Position numbers and translations under genes: made by a program. This document shows, in pieces, positions 1-7,159 of a stretch of 22,311 bases of DNA (the stretch's first letter is position 1; every line of letters starts with the position of its first letter). This DNA comes from CAUYUA01 sp963575675. Its GTDB lineage: Bacteria > Pseudomonadota > Alphaproteobacteria > Azospirillales > Azospirillaceae. The notes under the pieces are model-generated. The model saw only the letters and a list, made by a program, of their open reading frames with translations. It was not told the origin of the DNA and did no database searches. The stretch is from assembly GCA_963575675.1 (NCBI GenBank), contig CAUYUA010000241.1, forward strand, positions 1 to 22,311, read 5' to 3'.

Positions 1-53
1 CTATTGGTATCAGAAAGTGGGCCTATGGGTTGTAGTCATTGGGACTTGGTATT

Positions 54-317
54 ATGAAAAAATTTAAAGATGCCTATAAAGAAACTCCAAATGAAATCAT
101 TAATCTCTATAAAGAAGGGGATATAGAAAAATTATATATTATTTCTCATACTATTAAGGGTATAGCGGCAACATTAGGAGCTTTTGAGTTATCTCAGAGC
201 GCAGAAAATCTTGAACACACATTAAGGGATAGTGATGATGCGGATGTGGAAGACATAGTTCAATTGTTGTCTAGAAATCTTCATGCCATTATTGAGGAGT
301 TAGAAGTTATCGAGTAG
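54..317 (+). CDS. Stand-alone Hpt (histidine phosphotransfer) protein, possibly a 3' remnant
   Basis: About 87 residues form one Hpt helical bundle. The motif HTIKGIAATLGA places the phospho-accepting histidine at residue 32 from the ATG at 54, and the following SAENLEH segment is typical of the second helix. Hpt proteins shuttle phosphate between a hybrid kinase receiver and a terminal regulator, and both partners lie just downstream (348-725 and 788-2356). The start is uncertain: an in-frame TAG at 33-35 closes the frame upstream, a TTG at 39 and the ATG at 54 are the options, and neither has a strong ribosome site. The domain begins almost at its first helix, so this could be the tail of a larger kinase broken by a mutation before the window. 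The call as Hpt is firm; whether the gene is intact is not. Confidence 0.7.
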   Translation: MKKFKDAYKETPNEIINLYKEGDIEKLYIISHTIKGIAATLGAFELSQSAENLEHTLRDSDDADVEDIVQLLSRNLHAIIEELEVIE

Positions 318-347
318 AATATGTTCGTTTTAGGGGAGGAAATAGAA

Positions 348-725
348 ATGAAAATAGGACTCCATGCGTTGATAGTGGATGATGTCGATTATATGAGGGA
401 AATGATAAAATCGATGCTCTATAATATCGGTATATCAAATACATCTCAATCTTCGGATGGAAGAGATGCCCTTCATCTCATTAGAACAATGCACTTTGAT
501 ATTGTTCTTCTTGATCTAATTATGCCGGATATGGACGGGTTGGAAGTACTAAAGGAAATACGTGCGGATGAAAAGATAGCAAACACAAAAATAATATTGA
601 TTACGGCTGCGGCTGATTGCAAAACAATTATGGCCGCTCGTTCAAAAGAGACAAGAGTTGATGCTGTAATTGTTAAACCTTTCTCGATTTTAACGTTAAG
701 GAAAAAGATCAGTCAACTATTGTGA
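348..725 (+). CDS. Single-domain CheY-like response regulator
   Basis: This 125-aa protein is a complete receiver domain and nothing more. Visible conserved sites are the acidic pair D11-D12, the phospho-acceptor D56 in LLDLIMPDMDG, the Thr in IILITAAA and the Lys in IVKPF. An ORF start exists at 321, but the ATG at 348 is preferred because AGGGGAGG (332-339) sits eight bases upstream and the receiver fold begins right after it. It lies 30 bp after the Hpt gene and about 60 bp before the hybrid kinase, in the same AT-rich block. It is therefore probably part of one phosphorelay operon, taking or passing phosphate through Hpt. There is no output domain, so it must act by protein contact or as a phosphate sink. 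Confidence 0.88.
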   Translation: MKIGLHALIVDDVDYMREMIKSMLYNIGISNTSQSSDGRDALHLIRTMHFDIVLLDLIMPDMDGLEVLKEIRADEKIANTKIILITAAADCKTIMAARSKETRVDAVIVKPFSILTLRKKISQLL

Positions 726-787
726 TGATTATAAAATTCTATCGGTCTTATAACTGTGTTATTTTCAGAAGAAGATGGAGAGAGTAA

Positions 788-2356
788 ATGAACAGCGAAA
801 CGCCAACGATACTTATCGTCGATGATGATCATATTTCATTGTTAATTCTTGAGAATTTTTTTAAAAAAAAATATAATATATATCTCATGAATAATGGAAA
901 TGACGCAATTCGCTTTTTTGAGAATAACTACGCGGATATAGTTCTTCTTGATATGGTTATGCCAAAAATGAAAGGTATTGAAGTATGTAAAGCACTTAAA
1001 TCTAATGAGAAGACGAAAGGGATTCCGATTATATTTATTATTTCGTCTTATGAAATAGATGAAAAAGTAGCCGGTTTTTCCGCCGGGTGCGTGGATTATA
1101 TCACAAAACCTTTTGTTAAAGAAGAAGTTATATCAAGAGTAAATGCTCATATTAATTTGCACCGCCATCAAAAATATCTTGAGAAAAAAATCTTAGAAAG
1201 AACCAATTTGTTATTTGAAGAAGTTGGAAAGAGAAATGACGCAGAATTTAGGGCGCATAAGCTATCTACTGTAATAAATCAATGTCCCCTATCAATAATT
1301 ATTGTTAATACACAGGGGTATATAGAATATGTTAACCCAATGTTCGAAACTGTGAGTGGATACTCTGCTGAAGAAATAATCGGAAAGAATCCAAGATTTT
1401 TAAAGTCAGGATACACAACAAACGATGAATATAAAGGAATGTGGGACACTATCACAAACGGTGGCGTTTGGCGAGGTGAATTTTGTGATATTCGGAAAGA
1501 CGGTCATCAGTTCTGGGAATCCGTCATAATTGCTCCTGTTTTGTCTGAAACGGGAGAAATTGTTAATTTTGTTGGAATTAAGGAAGATATTACCGAGAAA
1601 AAGAAGAGAGATAATGAATTGTTATCTGCAAAAGTTCGAGCCGAAAGTGCGTCAATGGCAAAATCACAATTTCTAACAATGATTAGTCATGAATTACGGA
1701 CTCCTCTTAATGCCGTAATAGGATTTTCAGAAATTTTATCAATGGAACTGAGCAATTCTCATAATGAACGAGGGTATGAATATGCAAGATATATTTATAG
1801 TGAAGGACGGCACCTATTGGACATAATAGGGCAGATTTTGGATATCACAATGATTGAATCCGGAAAGTTTAAAATGAATAATGAACTGTTCTCGATTCAA
1901 AATATTATATATGACGCAAAAAAAATTGCGTTATTAACAAGAGAAGCTTCCTGTAAAAATGCTTCGATTAATATTGGAGAAAGTATTCCGCTTGTTAAAG
2001 GAGACCCTGGAATTATAAGGCAAGTTTTTATAAATATTATTGGAAATTCTTGTAAATTTACTCCTCCCGATGGGAAGATCGAGATTAATATTAAAATGTC
2101 TATTCAGGAATATATGGAAATTATTGTCTCTGATAACGGGTTTGGAATTTCTTCCGATCATTTGAATAAAATATTAGAGCCCTTTGAACAAGCAGAAAAT
2201 ATCATGACAAGAAAACATGAGGGGTTGGGGCTTGGGTTGCCTTTGGCAAAATTAATGATTGAATGTCATGGGGGAACACTAAAGTTAGAAAGCAGACAAG
2301 GTGAAGGAACAATGGTTATTATCCGTCTTCCCAAAGAATGCCTTGTCCATATTTAA
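788..2356 (+). CDS. Hybrid histidine kinase, REC-PAS-HisKA-HATPase_c
   Basis: A soluble-looking 522-aa sensor kinase with no membrane segment. An N-terminal receiver covers roughly residues 6-125 (acidic D12-D14, phospho-acceptor D55 in LLDMVMP, Lys in ITKPF). A short coiled coil is followed by a PAS domain (~155-275; NPMFETVSGYSAEEIIGKNP and the C-terminal GIKEDITEKKK). HisKA has H301 in SHELRTPLN. HATPase_c shows the N box FINIIGNSCKFT, the G1 box SDNGFGIS and the G2 box GLGLGLPLAK. The start is supported by GGAGAGAG just upstream. All catalytic motifs look intact. The N-terminal receiver suggests the kinase is itself controlled by phosphorylation, perhaps through the adjacent Hpt or CheY-like protein. 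Like its two upstream neighbours it is far more AT-rich than the rest of the window. Confidence 0.93.
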   Translation: MNSETPTILIVDDDHISLLILENFFKKKYNIYLMNNGNDAIRFFENNYADIVLLDMVMPKMKGIEVCKALKSNEKTKGIPIIFIISSYEIDEKVAGFSAGCVDYITKPFVKEEVISRVNAHINLHRHQKYLEKKILERTNLLFEEVGKRNDAEFRAHKLSTVINQCPLSIIIVNTQGYIEYVNPMFETVSGYSAEEIIGKNPRFLKSGYTTNDEYKGMWDTITNGGVWRGEFCDIRKDGHQFWESVIIAPVLSETGEIVNFVGIKEDITEKKKRDNELLSAKVRAESASMAKSQFLTMISHELRTPLNAVIGFSEILSMELSNSHNERGYEYARYIYSEGRHLLDIIGQILDITMIESGKFKMNNELFSIQNIIYDAKKIALLTREASCKNASINIGESIPLVKGDPGIIRQVFINIIGNSCKFTPPDGKIEINIKMSIQEYMEIIVSDNGFGISSDHLNKILEPFEQAENIMTRKHEGLGLGLPLAKLMIECHGGTLKLESRQGEGTMVIIRLPKECLVHI

Positions 2357-2364
2357 CGTCGATG

Positions 2365-2394
2365 AGTTGAACGGTTAACGTATGTCCCTCAACT
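2365..2394 (+). terminator. Weak stem-loop after the hybrid kinase gene
   Basis: AGTTGA (2365-2370) pairs with TCAACT (2389-2394) across an 18-base loop, and a T-rich stretch follows (GCTGTTTATTTTT). It lies just after the kinase stop at the point where base composition changes. The stem is short, so this is only a possible terminator. Confidence 0.3.
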
Positions 2395-2449
2395 GCTGTT
2401 TATTTTTGCGAATGGTTGATGGTCTATGGCAAGCTTATACAAATAAATA

Positions 2450-2556
2450 ATTTCAGAGGGTGATCGCTTCACGAATAAGAGGAAGGCTTCTGCTTTTTCT
2501 TTATCATTCCGAGTGGTTGGGAATATAGCCTCTGAAATTCTTTGGTTTTTATGTGA
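2450..2556 (+). repeat. Dispersed extragenic repeat family 1, copy A (divergent)
   Basis: By eye this stretch aligns with 8528-8620 and 11958-12052. Shared blocks in the same order are GCTTCaCGAATAA (2466-2478), TTCCGAG, GGGAA followed by TCTGAA, and a closing TTTTTATG (2546-2553). It occupies most of the 240-bp gap between the kinase and the receptor gene and ends about 40 bp before the preferred receptor start. It is the most diverged of the three copies. Confidence 0.55.
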
Positions 2557-2597
2557 GATCGAGGGACATGTGTCCATCGAGATTCGGAGAGTCTAGG

Positions 2598-4721
2598 ATG
2601 AGAGACAATGGACCGGTTACAGGACGTGAGTACGCACTGCCTCCGGAAATGCTTATCGTATCGCGAACCGACGAACGAGGCGTCATCACTTTCGTCAACA
2701 GAGCTTTTGTCGAAGCGAGCGGATTTACCGAACGAGAGCTGCTTGGCTCGCCGCACAACATATTGCGCCATCCGGACATGCCTAAGGAGGCATTCGCTAA
2801 TCTTTGGGAGACTATTCGCGCTGGAAGACCATGGAATGGCCTCGTCAAGAACCGTCGCCGCGACGGCGATCATTATTGGGTTGTGGCCAATGTGACGCCC
2901 ATCATCGATGGAGAGCGCATCGTCGGTTACACGTCGATTCGCACTCCTGCAACCCGCGAACAGGTGGCCTTAGCGGAGCAAGCCTACACCGTCATTCGAC
3001 GAGAGGGGATTGTCTCGATCAGTTTACGCGATGGTCAGATCATCGCTAACGGTTCAGTCGATAGGGCTATCCAAGTTTTTTCGAGTCTGTCTCATCAAAT
3101 GGCCTTTGGTCTCATCATGGTTATCGTGCTGATGACGATGGCCGCTGCGGTCGCTTTGTCGGGTTTAATGAATGCGAACGACGCCATCAGAAGCATCCAT
3201 GACGCCGGTTTGGCTGAGTTGGCGACGACGCGCAGCGCTCTTCAGGATGCGGCTCACAGCGCTGCTCTTTGGCTCGTCGAATCCCGTGCCGGGGGGGGCG
3301 GCTCCGTCAATCGCGCGGCGGCTATTGAAAAGGCTGTTGACGAGGTCGAGACGGCGGAGAAAGCCTACGCGCTTCTGCGTTCTTACAGTGATGAATCCAA
3401 GCGCCTTTCCAACATAACGGAGAAGCTCGTTAAGGAATTCAGGAGTGTCGCCGTCTCCTTAAAGGAGGCCAAAGTTGAAGTGGTTGAGACTCGTCTTCTG
3501 TCGGACTTAGCGGAAGAGCGTAAGGCGCTGGATGAAATGATTGCTCGATCTATTAAGGGCGATACTGCGGTTTCAGAAAAGGTTCAGAGTGGTTACATTC
3601 TTCATCTTTCTATTGCGGTTGTTCTTGGAACGCTTGCCGTCTGCTTTTCGTTAATCGGAAACTTCGTGACGCGGAGCGCGATCACAAAGAGCATGGGCAT
3701 GGTCGAGACTCATTTCGAGGCGATTTTGCGTGGTAATTTCTCTCGCCATATCGACGATTGTAAAATATCCGAGTTCTGGCGCATCACCTCTCTTCTTAAG
3801 GAGATGCAGGCAAAGTTTGGCTACGCGTCTCAAGAGCGCATGGAGAATCAAAAACGCGCCGAGATTGAAAGAAAAGCTTCTTTGACCGCAATGGTTGAAA
3901 AATTTCAAGCCGATGTCGGCGGCGTCATACTCGGCGTGGCGAACGCTGTTGGTCAAATATGCGGCAGCGCCGGTTCGATCGCGCACGGTCAAGAGGCAGG
4001 AACTTCGCGATCGGTGACGGTCGCCAGCGCCGCCATCTCGACTCAGAAGCGTATCCAAGAGCTTGCGGCAGCCACTGAAAAACTGGCGGCTTCAATTCGC
4101 GAGATCACTCGTCAGGTTGGAGTGGCGGCGGAAGTGAGTCGCTTGGGCGTTGTTGATGTGGACGCCGCCTCATCGCAGATTGCGCGCCTTGATAAAGCCG
4201 CCGGAGAGATCGGCCAAGTCGTCAAACTCATCCGTGACGTTGCGTCGCAAACGAATCTCCTTGCCCTCAACGCCACGATTGAGGCGGCTCGGGCCGGCGA
4301 GGCCGGTCGCGGTTTTGCCGTGGTGGCCAACGAAGTGAAAGCGCTTGCCAATCAAACGGCTCAGGCGACCAACCAGATATCCCAACAGGTCGTCGAGATA
4401 CAGACCGAAACCGCGTCCACAGTCAACGCCTTTGACCGCATACGCGGAACCATCATTTCTGTGAGTGAGGTTTCGGTTCGCATTGCCGGAGCCGTAGAGC
4501 AACAGAGCGCGTTCACAAATGAAATCTCTTGCGGCATTACGGACGTTATGACGGAAATGGGCAAAGTCAACGACGCCATCGCCAAGGTGGCGATGGGATC
4601 AATTCAATCGGGCGCCAGCGTTATTGAATCTCTGTGGGCCGCCGACAACCTCAAGGCCGCCGCAGATCAATTGACCGCCGCGTCCGAGGCGTTCGTTTCC
4701 AACATCAGTGCCCAGATATGA
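2598..4721 (+). CDS. Membrane methyl-accepting-chemotaxis-like receptor with Aer-type PAS
   Basis: About 707 aa from the ATG at 2598, chosen because GGAG lies just upstream and the PAS fold starts soon after; GTG 2553 and ATG 2568 are in-frame alternatives. A cytoplasmic N-terminal PAS domain (~10-125) has the Aer-like string HNILRHPDMP and the later RRRDGDHYWV, a class that often binds FAD or heme-like cofactors for redox or oxygen sensing. Two membrane segments (~168-191 and ~333-356) bracket a helical, presumably periplasmic region. A HAMP-like stretch and a coiled coil follow, then the MCP signalling hairpin QTNLLALNATIEAARAGEAG (~550-570) with FAVVANEVKALANQT. No CheR-binding pentapeptide is visible at the C-terminus. 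No cheA or cheW is nearby; instead a STAS gene starts nine bases after the stop. A run of eight G lies within the coding sequence at 3291-3298. Confidence 0.9.
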   Translation: MRDNGPVTGREYALPPEMLIVSRTDERGVITFVNRAFVEASGFTERELLGSPHNILRHPDMPKEAFANLWETIRAGRPWNGLVKNRRRDGDHYWVVANVTPIIDGERIVGYTSIRTPATREQVALAEQAYTVIRREGIVSISLRDGQIIANGSVDRAIQVFSSLSHQMAFGLIMVIVLMTMAAAVALSGLMNANDAIRSIHDAGLAELATTRSALQDAAHSAALWLVESRAGGGGSVNRAAAIEKAVDEVETAEKAYALLRSYSDESKRLSNITEKLVKEFRSVAVSLKEAKVEVVETRLLSDLAEERKALDEMIARSIKGDTAVSEKVQSGYILHLSIAVVLGTLAVCFSLIGNFVTRSAITKSMGMVETHFEAILRGNFSRHIDDCKISEFWRITSLLKEMQAKFGYASQERMENQKRAEIERKASLTAMVEKFQADVGGVILGVANAVGQICGSAGSIAHGQEAGTSRSVTVASAAISTQKRIQELAAATEKLAASIREITRQVGVAAEVSRLGVVDVDAASSQIARLDKAAGEIGQVVKLIRDVASQTNLLALNATIEAARAGEAGRGFAVVANEVKALANQTAQATNQISQQVVEIQTETASTVNAFDRIRGTIISVSEVSVRIAGAVEQQSAFTNEISCGITDVMTEMGKVNDAIAKVAMGSIQSGASVIESLWAADNLKAAADQLTAASEAFVSNISAQI

Positions 4722-4730
4722 GGCTCCTCC

Positions 4731-5042
4731 ATGTCGCTAACCTACACGCTCAGGCATTCGAACTCACATGTCGAAGTCTTTTTGAACGGCGACTTTACTT
4801 TTGCCGAGAACATAACATTTCGTTTGCTTGTCGAGGAGCTGATCGGAACCGACGCAACATCGATTGCCATTGATCTTTCAAAATTGAGAACAGTGGATTC
4901 TGCGGGGCTTTCCATGTTGGTGTTGCTTCGTAATCGGTTAGACCCGAAAAAGAGGCGTATTACGCTTTTGAAACCGCCTCCTCAGATCGAGAGGGTTCTG
5001 GAGGTCGTAGAATTCAGCACTCTTTTTGATATCCGCCTCTGA
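4731..5042 (+). CDS. STAS-domain anti-sigma factor antagonist (RsbV/SpoIIAA-like)
   Basis: A 103-aa single STAS domain. The loop TVDSAGLSMLV places the conserved phospho-acceptor serine at S57, and IAIDLSKL is the preceding strand. In this family the unphosphorylated form binds the anti-sigma kinase and frees its other partner; phosphorylation by the kinase blocks this and a PP2C phosphatase reverses it. Both a kinase-type ATPase (~5287-5901) and a REC-PP2C phosphatase (5894-7087) follow. The gene begins nine bases after the receptor stop, with an AGG overlapping that stop as the likely ribosome site, so co-translation with the receptor is probable. Confidence 0.9.
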   Translation: MSLTYTLRHSNSHVEVFLNGDFTFAENITFRLLVEELIGTDATSIAIDLSKLRTVDSAGLSMLVLLRNRLDPKKRRITLLKPPPQIERVLEVVEFSTLFDIRL

Positions 5043-5194
5043 TGCGGATGCGCCAGATGGTTGAGGAAGCGAAAGTCTTCCCCTTATTCGCGTAGAGATA
5101 TTCCTCTGGGATTTTTTATACTCCGTTCAGTTGAGAATCCGAGAATCATGCGGCCTTCCCGAATTGAAACGGTCCACTCTCATTCGGTCGTTAC

Positions 5195-5275
5195 AAACTC
5201 CAAGTCATGGTTTCCAAAGGCCTTCCGGCCTTTGGCGGGTCGAGGGCGGAGCTCCGATTCTTTTGGAGTTTTTTT
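5195..5275 (+). terminator. Nested hairpin plus T-run between STAS and ATPase genes (terminator or attenuator)
   Basis: A perfect 9-bp inner stem CCAAAGGCC/GGCCTTTGG (5214-5222 and 5227-5235, TTCC loop) lies inside an outer inverted repeat AAACTCCAA (5195-5203)/TTGGAGTTT (5263-5271). The outer arm runs into seven T residues (5269-5275). A competing short stem CTCC/GGAG (~5252-5268) is also possible. The form suits an intrinsic terminator or attenuator, and the inner stem also resembles common extragenic palindromes. It fills most of the 245-bp gap (5043-5286), which holds no convincing gene. Confidence 0.6.
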
Positions 5276-5286
5276 CGGGTTCTCAA

Positions 5287-5901
5287 TTGGACAGAGTATC
5301 TCTTGAGGAACGCCACCACCCTGAAGTGGAATATGTCATGCTGGATATGTTGCGGCGACCTCAATGGATAGTCATAGATCCCGAGGTGGATGCTTCTTTG
5401 CTTTCCCTGTTTAGTTTACCGGTGCGTGGGGCTTTATACACGGCGGTCATTACGGCGCGCACAGCCTACATGCCGGGTGTCGCTGGCGCTGTCGTCGGTT
5501 GGGCTGTAGACAATGGCCATCTGGCCGTTCAGGACGAATCCGCCGCGCGGACGGCGCTATCCGAGGCCATCGCCAATTCTCTTTTCCATGGCAGTCTCGG
5601 GTTGACGGGCATGGACAGCTACAGCGCCGATCCCGACGGTTATTTCGAAGACATTGCCGCACGGCTGAACGATGAGGCTTACGGCGCTAGTCCGATCGTC
5701 ATTCGTTGGCGGCGAACTCCCGGACGTCTGTGGCTCCACGTTGAAGACGCCGGACGGGGAGGCCCGGAAATCAGAAGTTCGCAAACGCATTCGAGGCGAC
5801 ATCTCGCAGGTCGGGGACGAAATGTAATGGCGGCTATGGCGGGCGTCGTGCGTTACACTCTGAACGGGCGCCGCACATCGATGGGGTTTTCCCATGTTTG
5901 A
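5287..5901 (+). CDS. RsbW/SpoIIAB-like ATPase (anti-sigma-factor-type kinase, HATPase_c_2)
   Basis: The C-terminal two thirds is a GHKL ATPase: N box EAIANSLFHGSL, G1 box HVEDAGRGG and G2 box LAGRGRNVMAAM. In partner-switching systems this kind of protein phosphorylates a STAS antagonist and sequesters a sigma factor or other target. The start is unsure. The frame is open back to 5131 through the hairpin element, which is unlikely to be coding. TTG 5287 and ATG 5338 are the realistic choices, the latter with GAAGTGGA seven bases upstream. The ~90 residues before the N box match no domain I recognise, so an extra N-terminal region is possible. The stop overlaps the start of the next gene (ATGTTTGA), implying translational coupling. 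Confidence 0.8.
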   Translation: MDRVSLEERHHPEVEYVMLDMLRRPQWIVIDPEVDASLLSLFSLPVRGALYTAVITARTAYMPGVAGAVVGWAVDNGHLAVQDESAARTALSEAIANSLFHGSLGLTGMDSYSADPDGYFEDIAARLNDEAYGASPIVIRWRRTPGRLWLHVEDAGRGGPEIRSSQTHSRRHLAGRGRNVMAAMAGVVRYTLNGRRTSMGFSHV

Positions 5902-7087
5902 GCGTGAGGAAATTGTCGAGGAAGCGCTTATTCTGATCGTCGACGACACCGAATTGAATCGCGACGTTCTTAAAGGCGTTCTACAGAAGAAAGGTTTTCG
6001 GAACATCATCTGCGTCGAAAGCGGCGAGGCCGCGCTCGTTCTGGTGGCCACGGATGAACCCGATTGCATCCTTCTCGACGTGCTGATGCCGGGGATTGAC
6101 GGCTTTGAAACTTGTCGGCGACTGCGCGCCGACAAGCGCTTTTTGCGCACGCCGATCATTATCCAGACGGCTTTGATGGGTCAGGAAGATCGTCGCCGCG
6201 CCTTCGCCGCCGGAGCGTCGGACATCGTTTCGAAGCCGTTGGACGCGGCGGAAATCGAAGCCAGAGTTCGTTTACATTTATCGAACTCTCTTTTGTATCG
6301 TCGGCTTTCTTCCTATCACGCCCGTGTGGAGGCGGAATTACAGGAAGCGCGGACTCTTATTGAAGCGGCGGCTTTGCCTCAAGCCGGAATGATGGTGGAG
6401 GCGGCTAGATTTGGGGTTAGTCTGAGTCAAGCTTATCTTCCGTGCTCGGCCATTGGCGGTGATTTCTGGAAAACGTGGATTCTGAACGACAAGCAAATGG
6501 CCATTCTTTTCGTCGACGTCAGTGGTCATGGAGTTTCTGCCGCGCTCAGGATGTTTGCGGTCAACACTCTAATTTCACCGCCGCCCTCATGCAGCGCAGA
6601 TCCGGCGCAGATGACCGCATATCTTGATCAAAGGTTGTGCGACTGTGGGCAGGCTCAAGGCCAGTATGTTGCCGGAATTTATGGGATCATCGACATTAAG
6701 AGACATATCTTTTGTTATGTGGGAGGTGGCTTGCGCGACGGCTTCATCTTGCGTGGCGATGGCGGAATTGATCGCGTCAAGATGTCTGGGCTTCCGTTTG
6801 GTCTCGTGGAGAATCTCAGTCGAACGCCGCGCGAAGCTTCGTTCGGCGTGGGAGATACGCTTCTTCTCTACAGTGATGCGCTTGTGGAGTGTGCTGAGCC
6901 GGATGGCGTGCCCACCAGCGAAGAGGAGCTGCACGATTGGATCCAGGCGCAAAGGAAGGACGCCCCGAAATCCGGCCTTGCTCCGTGGTTGGCCGAGCGG
7001 TTTCTAACCGATTTCGGGGTGGGAATACGTGATGATCTCCTTATTGTTTCGGCTCGAATTGACCAGAGCGCCGACCAGGTTTGTTGA
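5894..7087 (+). CDS. Response regulator with PP2C-type (SpoIIE/RsbU) serine phosphatase output
   Basis: 397 aa. Residues ~12-128 form a receiver with D17-D18, phospho-acceptor D62 in LLDVLMPGIDG and Lys in VSKPLD. A helical linker leads to a PP2C_SpoIIE domain from ~165. Metal-binding motifs visible are AIGGDFW, VDVSGHG, LLYSDALVE and IRDDLLI near the end. Such proteins dephosphorylate a STAS antagonist when their receiver is switched by a histidine kinase. The gene overlaps the ATPase gene by eight bases, and the STAS gene lies upstream, so the natural substrate is probably the protein at 4731-5042. The cognate kinase is not obvious; the hybrid kinase at 788-2356 is a candidate by position only. 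Confidence 0.93.
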   Translation: MFEREEIVEEALILIVDDTELNRDVLKGVLQKKGFRNIICVESGEAALVLVATDEPDCILLDVLMPGIDGFETCRRLRADKRFLRTPIIIQTALMGQEDRRRAFAAGASDIVSKPLDAAEIEARVRLHLSNSLLYRRLSSYHARVEAELQEARTLIEAAALPQAGMMVEAARFGVSLSQAYLPCSAIGGDFWKTWILNDKQMAILFVDVSGHGVSAALRMFAVNTLISPPPSCSADPAQMTAYLDQRLCDCGQAQGQYVAGIYGIIDIKRHIFCYVGGGLRDGFILRGDGGIDRVKMSGLPFGLVENLSRTPREASFGVGDTLLLYSDALVECAEPDGVPTSEEELHDWIQAQRKDAPKSGLAPWLAERFLTDFGVGIRDDLLIVSARIDQSADQVC

Positions 7088-7159
7088 GACAGATTTTTGT
7101 GGATTATTTTGAAATCGATGAGAAATCCGGCGTCGAGCGTTTTCCTTGGCCCATCTCAT

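Noticed and set aside
2469..2873. Minus-strand ORFs over the start of the chemoreceptor gene
   Set aside because: They oppose a clear PAS-coding frame, and their composition is that of an antisense shadow with no ribosome site or domain.
4112..4585. Several long antisense ORFs in the MCP signalling region
   Set aside because: High-GC third positions open antisense frames; the plus-strand frame encodes the unmistakable MCP hairpin.
5061..5337. ORFs running through the hairpin element, including an ATPase N-terminal extension to 5131
   Set aside because: The translated sequence reads through a terminator-like structure, is low in coding character, and matches nothing in the ATPase family.
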